Below, piece by piece: positions 25,095-37,000 of a DNA stretch of 64,000 nt (its first letter is position 1; the number at the start of each line of letters is the position of its first letter). The DNA is from Rhopalosiphum padi. Its lineage: Eukaryota; Arthropoda; Insecta; Hemiptera; Aphididae. Made by a program: the position numbers and the translations under genes. The stretch lies in NCBI RefSeq assembly GCF_020882245.1, contig NC_083598.1, positions 42,197,858-42,261,857 of the forward strand. Direction: 5' to 3'. The notes beneath the pieces were generated by a model. It saw only the letters and a list, made by a program, of their open reading frames with translations. It did not search any database and was not told the origin of the DNA.

Positions 25095-28000
25095 GTAACA
25101 ACTAACAATGATTATTAATTTTATATTTAAATTAGAATATGAAATTTAAATAAAGTGTTATTAATACTTTTATATTTTACAAATTTTAACTGGTGTCTGG
25201 TCTTATACTCTTTTTATAAAATACAATGACATGTTGTAACAAAATAATCAATAATGAATCGTAAATTGTAATGGCTATTATGAACTATTAATATAATATG
25301 ATGTATACATAATTAAATTTAAAAAAATTAATTTATTAGGAAAACAAAGTAAGTATATAGATAATAAATAGTAAATTATACAGGTTAAAAATAATATATA
25401 TATATATATATATATATATTTACTTTAATCACTCTGCATAAAAAAAAAACATTTTTCAAAGGCAGAACGCAGAAAGGACTTATTTATACTTCCCTAATAA
25501 TATTCTAAGACAATTGGTATATTAATTTATAAATTTGCATAGGTACATACTATAATTTTAACTTATTATATTATATAAAGGTAAAAAAATAAGTATTAAG
25601 AATAATTATTTATTTTTCCCACATTGTATAACAGCTATTTTAGCCTATAATATGTGTATAAGTACATCTTGTAAATTTAAAAATCAGTAACAATAAATCG
25701 TAAAAATGTCTATTAAAGTACAATAGTTTAATAAAAAAAAAAATATGTAATTTTCAATATATATAATATCTACGAATCAATATTTCGATAGGTGCATTTC
25801 TTATTTTTAACACATGGTTTTTTAAAACTCAATTTTATTGAATTTTTCTTTTATATTTTTAAAGAAAAAATATTCTTGATTATGTACAAATCAGAGTGAA
25901 ATACTAAGTTCACTTTATATACTTCACAATATATATGTAACTATGCTAAAATTCAGACATTATATCTAACATATAGAGACAGAGGGCGCTCGTTGGTCAA
26001 ATCGTTGGCTAGATAGCGACGAAGGTAACAAATAACAATGATTTTATTATTTTATATTAAAATTAAAATAAAAAATATTAATTAACACTAATTTTAATGT
26101 AATGTATATAATTTATTTATTAAATTTTAAATTTTATACTGACCTTATACTTTAATTATAAATTACAATGATATATTGCTACAAAGAAAATCAATAAATA
26201 ATCGTAATGGCTAATATGAACATCTATGTCTATTGTTTAATTTTATAATTAAATTAAAATATGATATTTAAATAAAGTGATATTAATATTTTTATATTTT
26301 ACATACTTACTTCAGTAACTTATTATTAAACGTTAAGATTTTAACTGGTCTTATACTCTTTTTATAAAATACAATGACATATTGTAACAAAATAATCAAT
26401 AATCAATCGTAATGGCTATTATGAACTTCTTATAATATAATGTGTACATAATTAAATTTAACAAATTTTATTTTATTAGAATATGAAAGTAAGTATATAG
26501 ATAATAAATATTAAATTATACAGGTAAAGTATTATAATACAAATGGATTCCGCCAAATGTGGGCACCGGTTAATACGGGCATCCGCTTAATATGGGCAAA
26601 ATGGTCTGGTCTCAATATATATGTATATTAAAAAACACCGAGTAATATGGGCACTCAATTCGGTTTATGTGGACAATTTTTTAATTATTTTATCATAATG
26701 TTAGAATACACACTTATGTATTTAAAAACGACTAATTTACATATTATAATTCTAACTTGTTGTATTAAATAAAGGTAAAAAAAATTCGAAGTTTGTGTGA
26801 TCAGAATAATAATTTATTTTTTCCATATCATATAACAGCTATAGCCTATAATATAGGCCCTATATTATGAGTATAATTAGGTACATCTTGTAAATTTAAA
26901 AATCAGTAACGATAAACCGTAAAAATGTTTATTAAAGTGCAATAGTTTAATAAAAAAAATATCTTTATTTTTCAACATATATAATATCTACGAATCAATA
27001 TTTCGATAGTAAAATTTCTTATATTTAACACATGTTATTTTTTAAAACAATTGTTCAATTAAAGAATGTTTTCAATACAATTTGAATTTTTTAACAAAAA
27101 CAAGTACCGGCATATCATTAAATGATACGCTAATGAATGGTCCAAAACTACAGCCTGATCTGTTAGAAATCGTAATTCGATTTAGAACACATAGATATGC
27201 GTTTTCGGTCGATATAAAAAAAATGTATCGACAAGTATTAATACACAAGGAAGATCGCGATTATCAACGCATAATGTGGAGATCCGATCCAAATAATGAA
27301 ATTAAAATTTATAAATTATGCACAGTTACGTACGGTTTAGCACCTGCAGGATTTTTGGCAGTAAGTTGTGTTAACCGCGTTGCTGAAGACACCGCAAACG
27401 TAAAACTAAAAGAAATTATAAAAAACGATTTCTGTGTTGACGATTGTCTTACCGGAGCGGATACATTGACGGAAGCAATACAATTACGTAATGAACTAAT
27501 TTCAGTTATGCATAAGGCAGGATTTGAATTATCTAAATGGACAGCAAATCATAAGAATCTAATCCCGGACACAAATGAAAACGAAGCATCGGCTGTATCA
27601 ATGGATAAAGAGAGTGTGAAGACGTTGGGCTTATATTGGGAACCAAACAGTGATTATTACACCTACGTCGTTCAAACTCCGAAAACAAACATTAAGGTAA
27701 CCAAAAGAGACATTATTGCTGGAATAGCAACACTATTCGATCCATTAGGTTTAGTAGGTCCAGTAATATTAGTGGGCAAAATATTATTACAAGATTTATG
27801 GCGTGAAAAAATAGGACGGGACAGTCAAATTCCACCACACATGCAATTGGTGTGGGAAGGTTATATCAGTTGCTTAAATGAGCTCAATTAATTTAATATA
27901 CCACGTTGGCTTGGATCTGATAATGATAAACAAATCGAAATACACGGGTTTGCAGATGCGTCCATGAAAGCGTACGGCGCCTGTATAGGTATATATGCGT

Positions 28001-31000
28001 ACGTCAGATAAAGACGGTAATATCACATGTCAATTAGTGTGTGCCAAATCTCGTATTACGCCAATAAAGGTAATTTCTATTCCTAGATTAGAACTGTGCG
28101 CGGCGCTACTCTTATCACGTTTAATGTCCACAATTATACCAGCACTTAACATAAGTGTGTCTAAAATATATTTTTGGACAGATTCTACTGTCACTTTGGC
28201 CTGGCTAGCAGCAGATTCCGGCAAGTGGAAAACATTTGTTGCAAATCGCGTCAGTGAAATCCACACTTTAACTAATAGATTGGAGTGGGGACATGTAAAA
28301 TCGAACGACAATCCAGCTGACGTATTGTCACGAGGGTGTACGCCAAACGAATTAAAAAACAATACGCTTTGGTGGCACGGTCCGGTATGGTTAAAGAATA
28401 ATGAATTTAAATGCTCAACAGCATACACCGAAGATTACGAAAATATAAATGATATTAAAAATGAAGAAAGGATTACGCCTATTGTGGTGTGTACAACAAA
28501 GGTGGGCGCGTTATTCGATATTGATAAGTATTCGTCGCTGAACAGATTATCGCACGTCGTTGCGTATTTGTTACGATACAAAAACAACTCATTATCAAAA
28601 CGTAATAACATTCCGCGAATTACCGGCCCGCTTAATGTATACGAGATATCAACCGCAATAAAAGCAATAATTAAACTATTACAAGGCTTATATTTCTCTT
28701 CCGAAATTAAGGATTTAAAAGGCAAACGTAATGTGTCGTTGAGTAGTAAGATATACAAATTAAACCCGTTCATAGATGATGATGGCATCGTGCGCGTGGG
28801 TGGTAGACTAACCAACGCGACAATTATTGATACTGATCAACGATTTCCGATTATTATACCTAATGAGACAAACTTTTCAAAATTAATTATATTACGCGAA
28901 CACGAAAGATTAATGCACGCTGGTCCGCATGCTGCACTTGCTACGGTGCGATTAAAATATTGGCCGCTCAATGGGCGAAGATGTGCGCGAAAAGTTGTAT
29001 ATCAATGCGTGAAATGTTTTAGGGCACGACCGAAAAACGTGTCACCTTTAATGGGTAATTTACCTAAATTCAGAGTGGATCGGCCAAGTAGATGTTTCGA
29101 AAATTGTGGAGTAGATTATGCAGGTCCGTTTCTATTAAAATGCAGTAATCGACGAAATGCCGCAGCTCAAAAGGCATACATATGCGTGTTCGTATGTTTC
29201 GCGACAAAGGCGTTGCATTTAGAGCTGGTGTGTGATTTAAGCACGGATGCATTTATCGCAGCTCTAAAAAGATTCATATCCCGCCGAGGTCTTTGTAAAA
29301 ATATATATTCGGATAACGCCACTTGTTTCGTAGGCGCGAACAACAAATTGAACGAATTAAAACAATTAATGATCACAAAAATCGTATTAATCAATTTATG
29401 ACCGGTAACGAAATGATATGGCACTTCATCCCTCCACGAGCACCACATTTCGGCGGATTGTGGGAGGCGGCGGTTCACAGCATTAAAAAACATTTAAATC
29501 GCAGTATAGGATCCGTAAAAATGACCTACGATGAGTTTTATACGCTATTAGTTCAGATTGAATCATGTCTAAACTCACGACCACTTACCCCGTTATCTAC
29601 TGATCCTTTCGATTTATCTGTCCTTACTCCTGGCCATTTTTTAATAGGAGACTCACTATCAGCGTTGCCGGAGCCAGAAATAACCAACTTAACCAACAAT
29701 TTATTGTCACGGTGGCAAAAGGTACAACACATTACGCATCAAATTTGGAGACGTTGGAGCACGGAGTATTTAAGTCAACTCCAGGAACGTTCCAAATGGA
29801 ATAAGTCTGATAGTTCCGTTTTAAAAATTGGGTCTATGGTTTTGATAAAAGATCAAAATTTGCCTCCGTTACAATGGCACCTGGGCCGTGTGAGCGAAAT
29901 ATTTCCGGGTAATGACGGCGTGGTACGAGTCGCAACAGTCAATACACGGAGCGGGCCGAGGAAGAGAGCGGTGAGGTTATTATGTCTATTACCAATACAA
30001 GATAATGATGAATCAAACCCAAAATAAAAAAAAAAAAAAATTTTGTATATTATTTTCAGTGTATTATTCAACTAATTAGTGTAATTTTTGTGTTTATGTT
30101 ATGTTGAGTTAACGAAACTATTTATTATGTATTATTATTTATATTATTTCAATAACCCTTTTGATTGTGGGCTAAATTTACTATTTATTAATTTAATATG
30201 TTTTGTTTAATTTATTTGTTCTATTTGATGACCGTGACCTTAATTATTTTATTACATTATGTTGAAGACTATGCTTCAAGGTGGCCCCTATGTTCAATGT
30301 ACATTTATCTATATCGTCTTGGGTCGGGTATAAAGCAGGCACGGGTCGTCAGTCGTTATCTAAACGTTGCGTCGGTGACAATACCGTAAAACTGCGACAG
30401 TCACCTCATTAGTGACAATAAGTGTACTCTTGTATTAAATTTATTATTATTAAAATATTATTTTAAATTATTATTATCCAATAAAATTACAATATCATAC
30501 AGTCCACTGGGTCTTTTTATGTGTTCAATTGCATCTAAGCCCAAACAACAATTTCATTACATTCTTATTTTATTTAAAAAAAAAAAAAAATATTCTTGAT
30601 TAAATACAAAAGAGTTTGAAATACTAAATCAACTTATACATAATTAAATTTAAACAGTGTGTAACAGATAGACTTGACCAAAAAAAAAAAAAATTATGCT
30701 ACTTAAACGTATGACAAAAATTGTTAATATTATATGATGAGTAAATAATTTTAGAAATATATTCATGTCAGCAAATTCTCAAAAATCATATTTTTCAAAA
30801 AATTATTACGTTCCAAATTAATTTAATCAAAGATTATTGATATTCTAAAAATTCTAAAAATAAACTACTTGACTTAGATAAATATTTTTTACCACCAAAA
30901 TTTTTCTTATGTAATCAGATTCACAAATTGGCTATTTTAAATTTATCCAAAAAAATTTAAATCAAATTAAAATTTTTTTATTTTCAGTACCTACTAAAAA

Positions 31001-34000
31001 ATAAACATAAAAAATTTTAATTATACATGTAACGCTAGGGTCTCTTAATAATAACTAAAAAAAAAAAAAATTGAAAATATTAATAAAATTAAAACAAAAG
31101 TTATTCCAAAAGTCAGTTATATCTCTTACACTCTGTATATTATGTAATTCTGATAAAATGCAGATATATACTTATACTATATAACATAAAATAATTAGTC
31201 ATTAAATTTACTGTGTATAACTTAATAAAAAGTGTGTGTTATGTAATACGTTAGTTGTTCTGATCTCATAAAAAACACAGACATTTTGAAGAACAATAAA
31301 TTATAATAATTATGTACGTAACTTCAGTTAAATACTTATATCTTTTCAGTGACATATCTTTTTAAAACATTTAAATCTCCTTTTGTATTATGTCATTCAT
31401 GCCTATTAATTATTATATTAATTTAATTAATAGTTTTAAGGAGTTTATATTAAAATAAAAATAATATGTAACATTAATTTTATTGTAATGTCTATTATTA
31501 TTATATATTTATTAAAATTTAAAGTTTTAACTGATCATTTATTTTTATTATAAATAACAACGATATATTACTACAAAATAATCAATAATTAATCATAATG
31601 GTTATATATGGTCATAAATCATAATATACAATGTATTCATAATTAAATTTAAAAATTTTATTTTATTAGATTATAAACGTAAGTATACATAGATAATAAA
31701 TATTAAATCATATAGGTAAAACCTATTATATTTTTATTTTAATCCCATAACACAAAAAAAAACCATTTTTCAAAGACAGAAACAGAATTTTTTTTTTTTT
31801 TTTAATACAAAATATTCATGATTAAGTACAAATCAGTGTGAAATACTAAACTCGCTTATAGATACTTAAATATATATATTTAATTTTGCTAAAATTCAGA
31901 CATAATATCTATGTAACTATCACGGTGAATTTAAAAGTGGCCAGTAATAAGGTATATTTTGCAATATTAATATTAATTGCATCTAAGCCTACATATTTAG
32001 TATATACATTTTTTAAAATAGATAAAAGTATGAAATAAATAAAATATTTATTAGTCTTTAAATTTACTGTGCGTAAATTAATAAAAAGTTTGTGTAACGT
32101 AAAACTTTCGTTATTTAAAAATTAGATCTTGTAACATAAAAGATATTTAGAGAACAATAAATTATAATATTATAATATATCTTATTTATTTAGTTATATC
32201 CATTCGGTGACATAAAAATTAATTTGAAGATCTCTATTTGTATGTCATTTGCGCTTATTATATTAATTTAATTAAAATTTGTTATTTTGTTTAGTTTGCT
32301 GTGGTAAGTGACGTCAAATTATTAAACTTTTCATTTTAAAATTTATTTATACCATTTAACCACGATAAATTTAATAAATAGTACGTTGTTTGCATACCTT
32401 TTGGATTCTATACAATAAGATAGAATAAGATCAATGTAAATCATGTAATAAAATAAAATTTTAAATTTAAAAAAAATCTACATTTATACACATTTAACAT
32501 CTTTTTATGAACTATCTTTATTTATGTTTGCGAGTTAGCTCCATCAATGTCTACCTTATTCCTACACCAATATTTTGGAACTTGTTTAGACCTATTTGTG
32601 ACCATTTTTTTGAATTTCATAGAGCAACTTCGTACATCCCTCTAACTTTATCCTATATCCCTAAAACCTTCACAACTATTTTGAAACTTATTTATTCTAA
32701 AAACATTTTTAACATAAATAATTTGAAGATTAATATTTATTAGAAAATAGTTTTCATAAAAGATTTTATTTTAAATATGTTTTATGTTTTTCAATATTAT
32801 ACATAATAAAATAACAGTATTTAATTTGTAGATGCTTTAAGTGCGTATGGGCTTGGAAGTAAGTACCTAGTTAGTATAGGCTTATGATACTGACTTCAAA
32901 TGTTGGATAACTTATTTGTTATAAATTAAATTTTGTGTATCTTGTTTCTATGCTATTCAGATAAAATAGGTTTAACTATTTTTAAATATTTGTAATTAAT
33001 CTAATTTACAAATTAAAAATAAATTTATGCTTTAAACTAATTAACGTTCAACTTATATATTAGTTAACTTGTAATACAACATTTTTATAGATGATGCATA
33101 TGCAAACTATTGTTATGTGAAGCAATTTGGTAAGTTGCTTAGCCATGTTAATCTATAAATTAAAATTACATCATAGTTAAATGACATATCTTACATATTT
33201 TAAAGAGACTTTAATACAATTTTATAATTTTATTTATTTATTTTTATTATATTTACAACCTGTATAAAAATATCACAATAATCAAATGTGATAATTTATA
33301 AGAGATTTATTATTATACTATTAGTAAGTTTTTATATAAACATAGTGTTAGAACTTACAAAGATATCCGAAGACCTAATAATTTTATTGAAAATTACTAA
33401 ACTATTTTTAGGTACCTAATATAACTATATAAGTAATAACAGTAATATAAAAACAATAATGGTCGTCCATGAAACTTTTGAATTTTTAGGATTTATGTGT
33501 TGTGTCGGTCTAATACGTTGTGTATTGTAGAAAAGTAGCAAGTGTATGTCTACCTAATAGGCTAGGTGAGCTCTGTAACAAATACGTACATTGAATAATT
33601 GATGATAACATTGCTAACTTAAATTTTAGACGTCTATTTAGTGAAATATTTGATAATGTTTTGAATCAAATTATAAGTAGATTTGAATCAAAGGATTCTT
33701 AGGAAAAGTTGTGGATTTTTTCATTATTTAATGCTGATTTGTATCAAAACATAATAAAGTACATTCTTTTATTGACCTTAAGTGTTTAGAAAAGCTGTAC
33801 AGAAGTTTCTTTAATATCTTAAACATAAAAATGTCTTCACCTGTCACAGTAAAATAGTATGATATTTTTATATTATGCATCAGAGATGTATTTTTATATA
33901 GACTTTGAACAAATAAAACGAACTCTATATAAATATACAAACCGTGATACATGAGATGGAGTCACAATTTATTAATGTCTATAATACAATAATTAATAAT

Positions 34001-37000
34001 ACTTTAAAAAGCAATATTTCTATTTCATGATTTACATAGGATTTTATGAGTGCAGTTGACTGAAATTGAAATAATAATTATTACAGATAATTTTGAGGAT
34101 TTTATAATAGCTGCGAAAAAAACGGAAATATATGAATGGAAAAAAAGCTACGAGAGTAAGTTTTTATGATGGTTATCGTGAATTACGTATTTTAGTTTAG
34201 ATTGTGTTAATAATTAAGTATTTAAATAATTGAGATTTTTCGTGTTGACTAAATAATGACGATTATGCTATTAATAAACATATATTTTTTTCTTTATTCC
34301 AATAATTATAGTCTGCATATTATGATTGTTAAAAGTATTATGATTTAGGAAAAAGTGCTGATTTTTAAATTAATGGTTATATCGAAGGTTATACAGTGGA
34401 GCAGTTGATTAAAAAGGGAACCAGTAGAAAAGATATTTTATTTAAACGTGTAATAATGCAAATACATATTTTTTTAAATTCTCAATCTATAATTGTTATT
34501 TGTTTTACTATATTTTTGTTTTTACAATAATTTTAACAATAACAAGTTACAAGATAAATTATTTTCTTGTTTACATTGGAAAAAAGTATGATAGTATTTT
34601 AATATAATTAAAAATATAGGGACCATTAAGGAAGTTTGGATAACTCAATTTAAGTGACAGGAGATTTGAACGTTACGCATAGTAATTGTGGCGGTCAGGT
34701 CATTAATCTGAACTGTATTAAATTACTTAATTATTTATAGGTAACACGCCATATACTATACAGTATACAACCCCTTATGTAGTGATTCTTAACCTTTTTC
34801 GAATGACAGAACACCTACAATTGTATAAGGTTTTTGCTCAAAACAGCCGTAAAATACAACAGTAATTTATATACATTTTTAATTTTTATCATTTTTCAGT
34901 TTTCTTACTGATTTTAAGATTTTGGTGGAACATTTATTATACTAAGTCCACGGAACACCGGTTAAAAACCACGGCCCTAATGAGACTACTTACTCGTCAT
35001 GGACATATCGCTAGGCTACAACTTTAGGACTCTAACAAATTTTACAACCCTGCACATAAAAAAATTCTTAAATTTACTCACCAAATAAGTCTAATTAGTA
35101 CTAAATTACTGTGTATTCATATGCAATACTTATTTATCTACCATGCATGCGGCAGGATATGATCTATAAGTAACAAAAGGATTACCAAACTAAAAAATCA
35201 ACATCATTCCTCCTTTCCGAACTAGCGTAAAACTTGTCATTTGCAAGTTTGGCATGACGATTTTTTGTATAAATTAAAATTTATAAATACTTCTATTCAA
35301 TGTTATTAATTCATTTTTATTGAATAGGCAGTTATCTGTAAAAATAAACTATAGCACCTCCTTGATTCCTTAAACATATATCTGTTTGTGTACCTCAAGG
35401 TCACAACGTGGTTCTACACTATTCAACATCTATGTGTCTATGACATCTCCCTGACTCCAGTAAACTCGAACAAATTTAGCCCCCTTCACAGTTAATAAAA
35501 ACCTACATAAAGACCTTCAAATCCAAGAAATCAAAGACCACATAAAAGCTCTATCCTTAATCTTCTATAACACTATGTTCAACTCAACTGGCTTACTCTA
35601 TTACAATCTTCATATACATCTGCCTTAACATAAATGAAAACGTCAGTCTGCACGACCTCCTTAGTTAACTACATAATATATGTTTACCTGTTAAGTCTGT
35701 TAAAGTTTTTTAAATGTTTATTTACATGTTTTTATATCATTTATTAGCTGTCCCACTCGGCTTTGCCCGGGCAAAACGCAAAAGTCACCTCAGGTGAAGT
35801 ACGACTGTTATGGGAGTCGTGGCGGCGTGTGTATACATAAATCTATATTTTCGTGGTACGGCAGTGGCCCATATCTGGCAGCCCAGATGTCCCCTTCCAT
35901 GTCACCGCCGACACAGACGTTAGGGCAACGCTGTGCGGGTACAGTGTTATAATATAGACCATCCCCATTTCAACCCCTTACAGCTCTTTTTTAGTATTAT
36001 TAAGTAGCCTATGTCCTTTCTCATTGTCTAAACGATCTATGTACCAAATTTCATTTAAATCGGTTCAGAGGTTCGGAGCCTATTCAATACAAACAAACAA
36101 TCAAATGTTTCCTCTTTTTAATATTAGTATAGATTAAAATAATTTAATTGCTACATTGTTATAACGTCGCTAATATAAATTGTTGTATACTACATAAATG
36201 TTTTCTTATAGATAGTTTTATTATCCAATATCATTATTATTATAATGTTCAAAAAGTTAAAAATCTATAACAATTGTTAATTGTAAATATTTGTAGATGT
36301 AGATAGTTGTGGCTACGAATAATTTATTTATAATACCAATAAAAGTAATAAAAGTTATAACAAAAGAGAAAATAAGGAGAAAAAAATTAAAAAATTTAAC
36401 ATTAATCAGCGAATTTTTTATTATCTGTTGTACTTCATTACACTCGATTTTGGTTTCTGTGGGCTATATTAGTTATATTAGTTTGTGCATTCAACTTCTG
36501 TTGTATAGCAGTTTTCAAAGAGTTGAGCTAAAACTTTGCATTTTTCTAGGTTTTTCATATTATTATTTCAGCTTCAAGAAGGGGGATCAACCTATTATCG
36601 TTGTTTTTGGATTCTCTTTGGTACTATTCATACTCCATAGGGTAGTCGATTTGTGTCTCAGTTTAGTTTTGATAGGTATATTTTATAACAGTCATATCTT
36701 TACATATATAGTTGTCAAAGTCCTCTCCTATTTAAGTGGATTGGATGTTATATGATTTCAGGTATTCACGTTATTTGACATATTCTTTTAACTTTGTATT
36801 TTTCATTGAGTAATTTTGGAATATGATGTGGGACTGTGGGAGCATAGTAAATATAATGCTACTTCACCCAGTGTAATTCATTATTTCAATTAATTGTTGT
36901 ATCCTTCCCATTCGTTAAAATATTTAGCGTGGATTGTTAACCAGTGATTAATTTTCTTCTATGATTATCGTTATCGTTTTTATGCAAAAATAAATAAAAA

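Larger units (their letters stand above)
27052..30547 (+). mobile_element. 5'-truncated BEL/Pao LTR retrotransposon inside gene A intron
   Basis: Homologous introns elsewhere in A and B read straight through this site, which fixes the insertion limits. A possible 5-bp duplication (acaat) lies at 27047-27051 and 30548-30552. The left LTR, gag, protease and the N-terminal part of reverse transcriptase are missing. What remains is pol from mid-RT, a short A-rich stretch and one 3' LTR. It is oriented like the host gene and lies between two microexons, so it should be spliced out with the intron. Confidence 0.8.

Noticed and set aside
25636..25656. Candidate 21-nt exon after 'ataacag' and before gtataag
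   Set aside because: The counterparts at 26838 and 55231 differ in length or lack a donor; AT-rich chance match is likely.
36297..36323. Possible terminal exon of gene A (NVDSCGYE stop) after 'tttgtag'
   Set aside because: It reads in phase 1 to a stop, but downstream phase-compatible exons with strong splice sites, including a 39-codon terminal exon, make an end here less likely. It might be an alternative end.
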